From Deltaproteobacteria bacterium (lineage in GTDB: Bacteria; Myxococcota; Myxococcia; Myxococcales; SZAS-1): a DNA stretch of 64,000 nucleotides. Of this stretch, positions 8,868 to 17,508 are shown piece by piece. The stretch is from NCBI GenBank assembly GCA_018266075.1, contig JAFEBB010000006.1:124001-188000 (forward strand), given 5' to 3'. Every line of letters starts with the position of its first letter. Within the stretch, counting starts at the first letter, position 1. Below the pieces are notes generated by a model. It was not told the DNA's origin. It saw only the letters and a program-made list of their open reading frames with translations, and did not search any database. The translations under genes and the position numbers were made by a program.

Positions 8868-9677
8868 ATGGTGGGCAAGCTCCTCTCGCTGTTCAAGTCG
8901 GCGCCGTCGTCACCGAAGGAACCTCCGAAGGCTGGTCCCCAGCTCGCGATGCCGCTCTTCTCAACGAGCGAGCCGATCGACTTTGCCGCGGTCCCTGCAG
9001 CGTGGGCGACGCTCTTTCCAGACGAGCCCGCCCTTCGGCTCGTGGAAATCAAGGGGAGCTCGAGCGCGTTCTCGTTCGGGCAGCAGTCGGTGGTGGTGGG
9101 GCACATGCCCGTGCCCATTCCCAACGACGAGGCCGTCCACGCCGTTCGCACCTCGTGGATGTGGCAGCAGCCAGACGACGCCATCCGGGCGCATCGCTCG
9201 CACGCGATCGTGACGGCGATGTCCTCAGGTGACCCGGTGCGCGACGCGACGCTCGTCGCACGCTTTTGTGCCGCGGCGCTGAAGGCCTATTCGGGCGTTG
9301 CGCTCTACTGGGGCAGCGGCCGGCAAGTGCTGCCGCCTGCCGTAGTCGAGGGCATGACCACCGAACTCGACGGCCTACCCGTGATGCTGTGGATTGGGCT
9401 CACCATCTCTGGCGAATCGAAGACAGGTCCGTTCTCTGCCGCGACGCACGGCCTCGAGGCGCTCGGCCACAAGGAGTTCGAGGTCCGGGGAACCCGCGCG
9501 GGCATCGGCAACTTGCGGGGCCATCTCTACAACTTCGCGAGCTACGTGCTCGAAAATGGTCCGGTGCTGAAGCACGGCCAGACCATCGGCCCCGACGCCG
9601 ACACGCACTGGAAGATCAGCCACGAGCCGAGCAAGCTTGTTCCCGGGCGCGATGTGATCGTGTTGGGGATTCCGTAG
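8868..9677 (+). CDS. DUF4261 domain-containing protein
   Basis: A 269-residue cytoplasmic protein. The central and C-terminal region (VVGHMPVPIPNDE, GVALYWGSGRQVLPP, LPVMLWIGLTI, TLGLEALGHKEFEV-like block, GQTIGPD) matches my memory of DUF4261 proteins, which are scattered in bacteria and have no established function. The ATG at 8868 has AGGGGA nine bases upstream. It is co-directional with the RGG protein (29-base gap) and ends before a strong hairpin. Confidence 0.7.
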   Translation: MVGKLLSLFKSAPSSPKEPPKAGPQLAMPLFSTSEPIDFAAVPAAWATLFPDEPALRLVEIKGSSSAFSFGQQSVVVGHMPVPIPNDEAVHAVRTSWMWQQPDDAIRAHRSHAIVTAMSSGDPVRDATLVARFCAAALKAYSGVALYWGSGRQVLPPAVVEGMTTELDGLPVMLWIGLTISGESKTGPFSAATHGLEALGHKEFEVRGTRAGIGNLRGHLYNFASYVLENGPVLKHGQTIGPDADTHWKISHEPSKLVPGRDVIVLGIP

Positions 9678-9725
9678 CGGTCGCGCCAGCGGTTTGCGAC
9701 CACACATCGAGCACTACAAACACGA

Positions 9726-9759
9726 AGGCCGGCGATGCGGAACTCCGCACCGCCGGCCT
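9726..9759. terminator. Strong bidirectional hairpin between convergent genes
   Basis: A 15-16 bp GC-rich inverted repeat with one mismatch (9726-9741 against 9744-9759) and a 2-4 base loop. It lies 48 bases after the DUF4261 stop and 15 bases before the stop of a convergent gene remnant. There is no T tract, so it may block RNA decay or act in Rho-dependent ends. Confidence 0.6.
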
Positions 9760-9774
9760 CATGTGAACCCACAT

Positions 9775-9852
9775 CTAGTGCGACGCCCCGTTCACCTGGG
9801 TGCCGCTCGCGCCGTTGACCATGGGCGCGATGGCGGTGGCCTCACCGCCGGG
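9775..9852 (-). pseudogene. C-terminal remnant of an unidentified protein
   Basis: Reading the minus strand, about 26 codons end at a TAG (9775-9777) with almost pure G/C third positions and a protein-like sequence (EATAIAPMVNGASGTQ). No start codon or upstream body remains in frame. Together with the plus-strand remnant that begins where this one stops, it suggests an internal deletion that left the tails of two divergent genes. Confidence 0.35.
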
Positions 9853-9983
9853 GCGGCAAGCCCCTGAGCGTCAAGGCCGGCGACGTCTTTGAGGTCGACT
9901 CGGGTGGCTCTCGAATCGACGTCGGCGACGGAGGCGAGTGGCAGGCCATCATCTGCTGGGAGCTGCCGCTCCTCTTCTACTGA
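9852..9983 (+). pseudogene. C-terminal remnant of an unidentified protein
   Basis: From about 9852 the plus strand reads roughly 43 codons (KPLSVKAGDVFEVDSGG, EWQAIICWELPLLFY) to a TGA at 9981-9983, with G/C-biased third positions. There is no start codon, and upstream the frame changes to sense-poor sequence. From 9984 to 10140 I see only the leader of the next lipoprotein gene. Confidence 0.35.
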
Positions 9984-10140
9984 TCGGCGTGGCCCGCTCG
10001 GGACTTTCTTTCAAAAGTTCTCGCGGGTGTCGAATTACACAGTTCGATCCCCGCAACCATCGCGATGCTGCGGTGTAGAAGCAGGTTCGTGGCAGAGTGC
10101 GTGCCCGTTGGACCGACGGACCTGCGCTCTTGGAGATCCC

Positions 10141-11427
10141 ATGCGAACCGCTCAAACCTTCAACCGCATCGTGCTGACGCTGGTCGTCGGCTGCCTGGCC
10201 GGCTGCTTCAAGTCCACGGCGCCCGCAGGCTCGACGTCGAGCTCCACGGCCGCTGGCGCCGCGGGTGCCACGGGCGCGTCGGGCTCCACGGGTGCGACCG
10301 GCGCGACGGGCACGACGACCGGCGGCTCCGGCACCACGGGCGCGACGGGCAGCACTGGCGCCGCCGCCACCACGGGCTCCACGGGCCAGAGCTGCGCCGC
10401 CGGCGAGACCGTGTGCACGGGAGAGTGCGTGAACACGCAGAACGATCCCGATCACTGCGGCAACTGCTCCACGGTCTGCCCGAGCACCGCATCCAACTGC
10501 AGCCGCGGCAACTGCACGGCGCAGTGTCCGGCCAACGAGATCAACTGCGCTGGCTCCTGCGCGAACGAGGCCAGCGACCCCACGCACTGCGGCAGCTGCA
10601 CCACCGTCTGCGCCGCCGGCGAGCAGTGCGTCTCCGGCCAGTGCGAGGCCGCGTGTCCGCCGCGCGAGCAGCACTGCGGCTCGACCTGCGCCGATCTCCA
10701 GAACGATCCCGCCAACTGCGGCGCGTGCGCGAACGCGTGCACGGGCACCACGCCCGACTGCAGCGGCGGGCACTGCGTCGCCACCTGCCCCACGAACCAG
10801 CAGAACTGCAGCGGCTCGTGCGTGAACACGGCAGAGGACCTGGCCAACTGCGGCGCGTGCGGCAACGCGTGCACGAGCGGTCAGGCCTGCGTGTCCGGGA
10901 CGTGCACCACGTGTACCTCGTCGCAGACGGTCTGCGGTGCTGGCTGCGTGGACACCCAGACCGACAACAACAACTGCGGCGGCTGCGGCCAGCGCTGTCA
11001 GAACAACGCGAGCTGCGTGTCGGGCGCCTGCGTGACCCAGTGCGCGGCCGGAAACTCGTTCTGCGACAACACCTGCGTCGACCTGCTCAGCGACGGGCAG
11101 AACTGCGGCAGCTGCGGCAACGCGTGCAGCGGCACCACGCCAAACTGCAGCATCGGCCAGTGCGTGGCGAGCTGCAACGCGCTGGAGACGAGCTGCCCGG
11201 GCGGCGTCTGCACGAGCACGCAGATCGATCCCGCGAACTGCGGTTCGTGCGGCAACAAGTGCCCCGTGAACTCGGCGTGCGTCCAGGGCGCGTGCCAGAC
11301 CTGCACCGCGCCCCAGGTGATGTGCGGCGCGCGCTGCGTGGACACGCAGACCGATCACGGCAACTGCGGCACGTGCGGCAATCGCTGCGGAAACAACCAG
11401 ACCTGCACCGCGGGGACGTGCGGCTAG
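10141..11427 (+). CDS. Cys-rich secreted lipoprotein with Stig1-like repeats
   Basis: Predicted lipoprotein of 428 residues: signal peptide with lipobox LAGC, a Gly/Ser/Thr/Ala linker of about 60 residues, then nine or so repeats of about 40 residues. Each repeat follows the pattern CxxxxxxCxxxCVxxxxDxxNCGxCxxxC, as in DPDHCGNCSTVC and DPANCGSCGNKC. This matches the Stig1-like (stigma-specific) domain often annotated in myxobacteria. Many disulfides imply an extracytoplasmic location. I chose the ATG at 10141 because it precedes the signal peptide. The last 4 bases overlap the convergent barstar gene. Confidence 0.85.
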   Translation: MRTAQTFNRIVLTLVVGCLAGCFKSTAPAGSTSSSTAAGAAGATGASGSTGATGATGTTTGGSGTTGATGSTGAAATTGSTGQSCAAGETVCTGECVNTQNDPDHCGNCSTVCPSTASNCSRGNCTAQCPANEINCAGSCANEASDPTHCGSCTTVCAAGEQCVSGQCEAACPPREQHCGSTCADLQNDPANCGACANACTGTTPDCSGGHCVATCPTNQQNCSGSCVNTAEDLANCGACGNACTSGQACVSGTCTTCTSSQTVCGAGCVDTQTDNNNCGGCGQRCQNNASCVSGACVTQCAAGNSFCDNTCVDLLSDGQNCGSCGNACSGTTPNCSIGQCVASCNALETSCPGGVCTSTQIDPANCGSCGNKCPVNSACVQGACQTCTAPQVMCGARCVDTQTDHGNCGTCGNRCGNNQTCTAGTCG

Positions 11428-11939
11428 AGTCCGCGGTCCTTGTTCATCCACTCGCGCGGGTTCCACGACGGCGAACTGCAGCCGATGGGTTTGAAGCTCA
11501 GCTGCGGATCATCCGACTGGAGGATGACGAGCAGCCGTCGTCCGACGAGCATGTGCTGTCGGCTCTGGTTCGCGAAGATGTCGAGCACGTTCCAGGTGAA
11601 GTCGCCGAACGATTCGGCGGCCGCGTCGAAGCGATCGAACACGAGGCATCGGCCGCCTTCATCAGGAATGGCGATGTCGCGCATGCAGTCGTTGAGCGCG
11701 TCGAGGTTGTGGCCGAAGTAGTCGGGGAAATCGAGCTGCACCGCGAGTCTCGCGAGCGCCTCGGCAGGCGAGCTCCATGCCGCCGCGTCAAAGCGATCGA
11801 TGACGTAGGCGTTCGTGCTCAGCCAGCTCAGATCCTCCTCGAGCACGGTCCGCTTCAAGTAGAGCGCGACTGGTCCCGCTTGAAGCAGGCGAAAATCGAG
11901 GCGCGACCAGGTCTCGGGATCGTCGCGGAACGCGGCCAT
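11424..11939 (-). CDS. Barstar-family ribonuclease inhibitor (orphan)
   Basis: A 171-residue protein with the barstar core: a strand, then FPDYFGHNLDALNDCMRDI, which matches the helix carrying the conserved Asn-Asp used to plug a barnase active site. It is longer than the 90-residue Bacillus protein, with extra sequence at both ends. Barstar domains act as immunity proteins against secreted or contact-delivered RNases. No barnase-like or toxin gene lies next to it, so it may protect against foreign toxins or do something else. Confidence 0.85.
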   Translation of the reverse strand: MAAFRDDPETWSRLDFRLLQAGPVALYLKRTVLEEDLSWLSTNAYVIDRFDAAAWSSPAEALARLAVQLDFPDYFGHNLDALNDCMRDIAIPDEGGRCLVFDRFDAAAESFGDFTWNVLDIFANQSRQHMLVGRRLLVILQSDDPQLSFKPIGCSSPSWNPREWMNKDRGL

Positions 11940-12106
11940 GCGGCGTTTGTAACTTCACCTCCCGCTCGACGTCGATGTTCGTCGGGCCCATTTCAAGCCG
12001 CGCGAACCAACGCGCTGCACGATTTCGATGGCCACGGCTCCGACCCTTCCCGACATCGAGTCGTGCCGGATTGAGTCGTAGGATCTTCGTTCCCCCCGGA
12101 GGCACC

Positions 12107-14236
12107 TTGCGTCGAGCCCTCTCGATCTTCGTCATGGCGATGGCGCTGACCGCCTGCTCCAAGAGCAACACCAAGACCAGCAGCGGAAGCAGCACCTCTG
12201 CGGGCACGAACGCTGGCAACGGCTCGAGCACCGCCACCACCTCGGCGGGCTCGAACGGTACCAACGGCTCGACGGCCGCGAACGGCACCGGCGGCTCCAG
12301 CGCGACCAACGGCACCGGCGGCACGAGCGCGAGCAACGGCGGCAGCTCCGGCGGCACCAGTGGCTCGAGCTGCACCGGCGTCGACGCGCTCGCCATCTCG
12401 CCCGCAACCTCGAACGTGACGCTCACCGGCGGCACCGCGTCGCCGATCACCTTCACCGCGAGCGGCACGCGCGGTGGAAGCAACGTGAGCGTCGCGGCCA
12501 GCGATCTCACCTGGACCGTCACTCGCGCCGACGACTCCGATCCCGGCACGATCGCCGATGGCGTGTACCAGCCCAATCCCAGCGCGGGCGGCACGGTGAC
12601 CATCACCGCCACCGGCTGCGGCCAGACCGCGACGGCCACGGTGACGTTCTTCCTCGACTTCACCGCGACGTCCGTCACCGACGGCGGCACGGCGATCTCG
12701 AGCAGCGACTTCTCAGGCGCGGACGGCGGCGTGGTCGGCCCGAAGTCGCCGCAGATCATCTACCCGAGCGACGAGACGCGCTTCCCTCGCAACATCTACA
12801 AAGTGCTCTTCCAGTGGAAGCGCCAGGGGAACAGCCTCTTCCGCCTCACCTTCACCGGCAGCAACAGCGTGGTCACCGTCTACACCGACGGAAGAGATCC
12901 GACGTGCAGCGCAGTCGCGAACACGGCCGGATGCTGGCAGGCCGACGCCACCACCTGGAGCGCCATCGCTGGCTCCAACGCGGGCAGCACGGTGGATCTG
13001 GAGATCGACGGCGCGGTCTCGTCGGGCACGACCGTGTACACGAGCACGCACGAGACGCTCGGCTTCTCCAAGCGCGACGTGCCCGGCGCCATCTTCTACT
13101 GGGCCGCGAGCGTGGGCGGCATCCAGCGCGCCACGGTGAGCGACGCCGCGCCCGAGAACTACCTCGTGCCGACCACCGTCCTCTCCAACAGCGACACCGT
13201 GAGCTGCGCCGCGTGCCACGCGCTCTCGCGCGACGGCAAGTTCATGGCCGTGTCCGGCCAGGCGACCGGTCCCGCGACCATGAACCACGGCCTGTGGAAC
13301 ATGCAGGTCACGCCGTATCCGCCGCCGGTGCCGCTGCAGGCGCAGTTCGCGTCGCCTTCAGGTGACTCGTTCGCGAGCTTCTCGCCCGACGACGCCAAGC
13401 TCATCTTCTCGCCGCGCAACGGCGGCCAGCTCCTGGTGCTCGACGCGGACGCCGGGAGCATCATCGCTCCGGTCGTGGACGGCAACGGCGCGGCGGTGAA
13501 GGGCACGGCGCCCGACTGGTCGCCGGACACGACGACCGACACGTTCGCGTACGCGGACACCAACGGCGCCATCGCCATCCTGAACTGGCTCGGCGGCACG
13601 CAGTTCACCGCGGCCCGCGTCATCGCGCCGAAGATTGGCGCCGCCAAGAACGCCTACCCGCGCTACTCGCCCGAGGGCGACTGGGTCGCGTACACCAACA
13701 ACAACACGCTGCTCTACGTGGTGCCCTCTGATGGCGGCGCGCAGATTCAGCTCACCGCCGCCAACCACGTGGTGAACAACGCCCAGGACGCGAACCCGAA
13801 GGAGACGAGCATGCCCACCTGGGCGCCGCCGGGCGATCTGCGCTGGGTGGCGTTCAACTCGCAGCGCGCGTACGGCCTGGTGACCAACGGCGGCACGAAC
13901 CAGATCTGGGTCGCGGCGGTGGACTTCTCGCGGCTCGATGGCGGCGAGGTCGACCCGAGCTATCCCGCGTTCCGGCTGCCGTTCCAGGAGCTGACTGCGA
14001 AGAACCACCGCGCGTTCTGGGTGCAGGACATCCGCGCCACCGAGGACGCTGGTCCGGCGCCCGACGCGGGCGAGCCGGTCGACGCCGGTCCGCCGCCGGA
14101 TGCGGGCACGTGCGTGGCCACGGGCGACGTGTGCAACCTCGCGACCTCGAGCTGCTGCGACGCGTTCCTGACCGGCGCGTTCTGCGGCGACCCGGGCGAC
14201 GGCGGCGCGCAGTGCGTGGTGCCGGCGTTCCAGTAG
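12107..14236 (+). CDS. Lipoprotein with Ig-like domain, TolB-like propeller and a CxxCH heme motif
   Basis: Predicted lipoprotein of 709 residues starting at a TTG with GGAGG six bases upstream; an ATG nine codons later is an alternative. The signal peptide ends in lipobox LTAC, followed by about 70 residues of Ser/Thr/Gly/Asn linker, a BIG2-like beta domain (residues about 85-180) and a beta-propeller with WD/PD40-like blades (YPRYSPEGDWVAY, FASFSPDDAKLIF). A single CAACH near residue 368 is a c-type heme attachment motif inside the propeller region. The tail is Asp/Ala/Gly-rich with four Cys. Likely anchored outside the inner membrane; electron transfer or ligand sensing is inference. Confidence 0.8.
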   Translation: MRRALSIFVMAMALTACSKSNTKTSSGSSTSAGTNAGNGSSTATTSAGSNGTNGSTAANGTGGSSATNGTGGTSASNGGSSGGTSGSSCTGVDALAISPATSNVTLTGGTASPITFTASGTRGGSNVSVAASDLTWTVTRADDSDPGTIADGVYQPNPSAGGTVTITATGCGQTATATVTFFLDFTATSVTDGGTAISSSDFSGADGGVVGPKSPQIIYPSDETRFPRNIYKVLFQWKRQGNSLFRLTFTGSNSVVTVYTDGRDPTCSAVANTAGCWQADATTWSAIAGSNAGSTVDLEIDGAVSSGTTVYTSTHETLGFSKRDVPGAIFYWAASVGGIQRATVSDAAPENYLVPTTVLSNSDTVSCAACHALSRDGKFMAVSGQATGPATMNHGLWNMQVTPYPPPVPLQAQFASPSGDSFASFSPDDAKLIFSPRNGGQLLVLDADAGSIIAPVVDGNGAAVKGTAPDWSPDTTTDTFAYADTNGAIAILNWLGGTQFTAARVIAPKIGAAKNAYPRYSPEGDWVAYTNNNTLLYVVPSDGGAQIQLTAANHVVNNAQDANPKETSMPTWAPPGDLRWVAFNSQRAYGLVTNGGTNQIWVAAVDFSRLDGGEVDPSYPAFRLPFQELTAKNHRAFWVQDIRATEDAGPAPDAGEPVDAGPPPDAGTCVATGDVCNLATSSCCDAFLTGAFCGDPGDGGAQCVVPAFQ

Positions 14237-14279
14237 CCGCGGGGTTGAACCGTCTGGGCGCGCGGGCAGAATCTCGCCC

Positions 14280-15335
14280 ATGTCCGCGCGCTGCCCCGAC
14301 GACGGCCAGGAGCTCGTCACCCAGTCTGTCGCACCCGAGTGTCCGCGCTGCGGCGGCGTGTGGGCCGCGGCCGACGAATTCGCGGCGCTCACGCCCAAGG
14401 CCGGCACGCACCTGCTCGCGCCCGAGACGCGCACCGACGCCGCCGCGTTCAAGAAGCCGCGCGCGTGTCCCGAGTGCGCTGCGCCGCTCGCGCCCTGGCG
14501 CATCGGCAAGCTCGACGCGTGGGCCGATCGCTGTCCCTCCTGCGAGCGCTTCTGGTTCGAGAAGCAGGATCTGCGATCGCTGGAGATGGTCGCGAAGCGG
14601 CAAGCGGTGCAGCAGGCCTACCAGAGCTTCACGCCCGAGGAGCGCAAGGAGCTCGCGCGCGACCTCGCTCAAGCGAGCGAAGGCGACGGCTACCCGCTCT
14701 CGCCCATTCACGCGACGCTCGCGCACCTGGGCTTGCCCGTGATTCGTCGCACGCAAGGAAGCCGCACGCCGGTGGTGACGTGGATGCTCGCGCTGGGGCT
14801 GGCGGTTGCGTATTTCGTCGGCGGCGCGACGCAGGTCAACGACTGGGGTCTGCACCCCGCGAACGCGACGCTCGCTGACGCGTTCAGCGCCAACTTCGCC
14901 CACTTCGGCGTGCTGCACCTTGTGGGCAATCTCTACTTCCTGCTCGCGTTCGGCGACGGCGTGGAGCAGCGGCTCTGGCGCCCGCTGGTGCTGGTGATGT
15001 TCGCGGTGCTCGGCACCGCGTCGCTGATGCTCGACGCTTTCGCTCAACCCGAGGTCGAGGTCATCGCCGGCGCGAGCGGCGGCATCGCGGCGATCATGGG
15101 CGCGTGTGTGGTGCTGCAACCCCAAGCGCAAGTCGTCATGGCCATCGCCGAACGCGCGGTGAAGGTGCCGATCTGGGGCTGGGGCCTGGCCGAGCTCGGC
15201 CTGCAGACGCTGATGGCGATGCTGGGCGTACCGGGAACGGCCTGGATCGCACACCTGGCGGGGATGATCCTCGGCGGCCTCGCGGGCGCGCTCGTGCGCG
15301 CCGCGAAGCTGGAGATCAAACCGCAGCCGGCGTAG
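14280..15335 (+). CDS. Rhomboid-family intramembrane serine protease with N-terminal zinc ribbons
   Basis: A 351-residue protein. The N-terminal 100 residues hold two CxxC zinc-ribbon units (CPDDG, CPRCGGVW, CPECAAP, CPSCERFWFE). The C-terminal half has six or so membrane helices with rhomboid signatures: HLVGNLYFLL, the catalytic Ser266 in GASGGIAAIMG and the catalytic His325 in AHLAGMILGGLAGAL. It should cleave transmembrane substrates; the cytoplasmic zinc ribbons may select them. It starts 43 bases after the propeller lipoprotein and overlaps the small Cys-rich gene on the other strand by 20 bases at its end. Confidence 0.9.
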   Translation: MSARCPDDGQELVTQSVAPECPRCGGVWAAADEFAALTPKAGTHLLAPETRTDAAAFKKPRACPECAAPLAPWRIGKLDAWADRCPSCERFWFEKQDLRSLEMVAKRQAVQQAYQSFTPEERKELARDLAQASEGDGYPLSPIHATLAHLGLPVIRRTQGSRTPVVTWMLALGLAVAYFVGGATQVNDWGLHPANATLADAFSANFAHFGVLHLVGNLYFLLAFGDGVEQRLWRPLVLVMFAVLGTASLMLDAFAQPEVEVIAGASGGIAAIMGACVVLQPQAQVVMAIAERAVKVPIWGWGLAELGLQTLMAMLGVPGTAWIAHLAGMILGGLAGALVRAAKLEIKPQPA

Positions 15336-15516
15336 CCACGCAGAGGTCGTCGTTCTCGACGGTGTCCACGTGCGCCTTGTCCAGGTGCTGCAGCAGCTCG
15401 CCCGACACGCACTGCTGCGCCTCGAGATACGTGGGCGCCGAGGCGAGGCTCGAGAAGGTGCAGAGCGGGCAGCAGATCTGGGCAGTGAAGCTGGGGAACA
15501 CGACGTGCTTCTCCAT
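15316..15516 (-). CDS. Small Cys-rich protein, about 66 residues
   Basis: A short protein-like frame, MEKHVVFPSF at its start and ENDDLCVATPAAV at its end, with a CCPLC cluster and two further Cys that could bind a metal. The composition is unlike the shadow frames nearby, which are Arg/His/Ala-rich. The longer open frame upstream is antisense to the beta-helix gene leader and looks non-coding. No good ribosome-binding site was found. I do not recognise the family. Confidence 0.5.
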   Translation of the reverse strand: MEKHVVFPSFTAQICCPLCTFSSLASAPTYLEAQQCVSGELLQHLDKAHVDTVENDDLCVATPAAV

Positions 15517-15633
15517 GATGGTGTGGAACAGACGCGACTTGGGGCCATTCCCGACAACGCAGCGCTTGAAACGTTTGTGGGCTCCAAAACATTCAATACG
15601 CGTAGTGTTGGCTCCAATTTCAGCGGGGGCTGC

Positions 15634-17508
15634 ATGCGTCTCGGGTGGATGTCGCTGGTGATCGCGGTGGCCGTCTCGGGGTGCTCGTCGTCGAAGACGA
15701 GCAGCGCTTCCAGCTCGGGCTCGACCACTGGCACAGGCGCCACGTCCACAGCCACGTCGTCGGCAGGTTCGACCAGCGCGAGCAGCGCTTCCAGCACCGG
15801 CAACTCGACCGCCGCGAGCACGAGCTCGACGGGAAGCAGCGGCACGCACTCGACGGGCTCGTCCGGCTCGACGTCGACCAACACCAGCACCTCGACCACC
15901 GGCTCCGGCTCGACCACGGGCGCAGTTCCGGGTGGGCCGCGCGTCATCTACACAGACGTCGTCTCCGGACCGAACTCGGGTGGCGAAAACAACGACGGCG
16001 CGTACCTCTCCATCTTCGGCCAGACCTTCGGCTCGACGCTCGCGAACGTGACAGTGACCATCGGCGGCGTGGAGGTCGCGCGCTACCTCACGCTGGGTGC
16101 GTCGATGGCGCGGCCCGACATCCAGCAACTCACGGTGCAAGTTGGCGCGCTCGGCACGCCAACTCCGGGCACGCCGCTGCCGATTCAGGTGACCGTGAAC
16201 GGCGTCGCGTCGAACAGCGATGTCACCTTCACCGTGAACCCGGGCCGCATCCTCTACGTGGACAACGTGAACGGCAGCGACAACACCGCTGTCCCCGGCG
16301 ACATCACGCACCCGTACAAGCACGTGCAGTTGGTGGGTAACAACAAGACCGCCGCCGCGGTATCGCAACCTGGCGACACGATCGTCTTGCGCGGCTCGGG
16401 CACGCCGTACACGGATCTCGGGAACGGCAACGACTTCGTGCGCGTCATTGACATCGGTGGCAGCGAGCCCACGGGCGCCAGTGGCACGGGGCCGCTCGCG
16501 TTCATCGCGTACCCCGGCGAGACCGTGAACGTCGTCAACGGCTCGGGCGGCGTGAGCGACGCGGCCGTGTTCTCCGGAATTGATCAGACGGCGGGATACT
16601 CAGGAGGAAATTGGGTCACGATTGCCAACTTGCACCTCGAGGGCGACGGCACCGCCGGCGTGATCGCGCTGCAAATCGCGAGCGACCACTGGCGCATCGT
16701 GAACAACGAGCTCACCGCGCCGAACACCAACAACGCCAACGTGCGCGCGGCCGGCGTGAACGGCAACGGCCCGAACACGGTCGTCTACGGCAACTCGATC
16801 CACGACATCACCGGCTCGGGCGGCGAGGCCCACGGCGTCTACATCGACGGCGATGGCTCGTATGACATTGCGTACAACGTGATCTTCAACGTCGCGAGCG
16901 GCTACGGCATTCAGGCCTACAACAACGGCAGCAACGGCTCGAACACCACCAGCAACATGCGGGTGCACCACAACTACGTTCACGACGTGACCGGCAAGGG
17001 CTGTTTGAACATCGCCGACGGCTCGGCCAGCGGATTCGCGTGGTGGGACAACGTCTGCGCGAACATCCACCTCTCGTGCCTGCACTTCAACAGCCTCGAT
17101 CTCGTTGATGCGCAGGTATTCAACAATACTTTCTACAATTGCAGCATCGGCGGCGGCGCGGGCGGCCATGGCGCGATCGATAACGACTGGGCCGAGCTCG
17201 ACACCCAGCAGGTGACGCTCGTGAACAACATCGTCGTTCCCGCGAGCGGCGCCGACTACACGGGCGGCAGCGGCAACGGATGGGGCGACGGCGTCTTCGT
17301 GAGCAACCTCTACGACAACGGCTCCACGCCGCCCAACGACGCGAGCGCCGTGAACGCGCCGCCGCAGTTCGAAAATGCGGGCGCCGACTTCCACCTCGCG
17401 AACGGCAGCCCGGCGATTGGCGCGGGCTCGTCGAGCGCTTCGTCGCTGGTGACGGACAACTTCGAGCTCACGCCGTGGAGTGGCGCGCTCGACATCGGCG
17501 CGTACTAG
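15634..17508 (+). CDS. Secreted lipoprotein with IPT/TIG-like domain and right-handed beta-helix
   Basis: Predicted lipoprotein of 624 residues: lipobox VSGC, about 80 residues of Ser/Thr/Gly linker, an IPT/TIG-like beta domain (residues about 105-205) and then a parallel beta-helix of pectate-lyase type. The helix is visible as repeated short turns rich in Asn, such as WRIVNNELTAPN, NTVVYGNSIHDI, YDIAYNVIFNV and MRVHHNYVHDV. Family members are polysaccharide lyases or adhesins; a catalytic set cannot be assigned. The C-terminus LDIGAY is the usual end of this group. Its TAG overlaps the stop of the convergent gene. Confidence 0.8.
   Translation: MRLGWMSLVIAVAVSGCSSSKTSSASSSGSTTGTGATSTATSSAGSTSASSASSTGNSTAASTSSTGSSGTHSTGSSGSTSTNTSTSTTGSGSTTGAVPGGPRVIYTDVVSGPNSGGENNDGAYLSIFGQTFGSTLANVTVTIGGVEVARYLTLGASMARPDIQQLTVQVGALGTPTPGTPLPIQVTVNGVASNSDVTFTVNPGRILYVDNVNGSDNTAVPGDITHPYKHVQLVGNNKTAAAVSQPGDTIVLRGSGTPYTDLGNGNDFVRVIDIGGSEPTGASGTGPLAFIAYPGETVNVVNGSGGVSDAAVFSGIDQTAGYSGGNWVTIANLHLEGDGTAGVIALQIASDHWRIVNNELTAPNTNNANVRAAGVNGNGPNTVVYGNSIHDITGSGGEAHGVYIDGDGSYDIAYNVIFNVASGYGIQAYNNGSNGSNTTSNMRVHHNYVHDVTGKGCLNIADGSASGFAWWDNVCANIHLSCLHFNSLDLVDAQVFNNTFYNCSIGGGAGGHGAIDNDWAELDTQQVTLVNNIVVPASGADYTGGSGNGWGDGVFVSNLYDNGSTPPNDASAVNAPPQFENAGADFHLANGSPAIGAGSSSASSLVTDNFELTPWSGALDIGAY

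Noticed and set aside
13358-15947. Long minus-strand frames opposite the propeller lipoprotein and the rhomboid gene
   Set aside because: Arg/His/Val-rich shadows with no motifs; only the last 66 codons (15316-15516) look coding.
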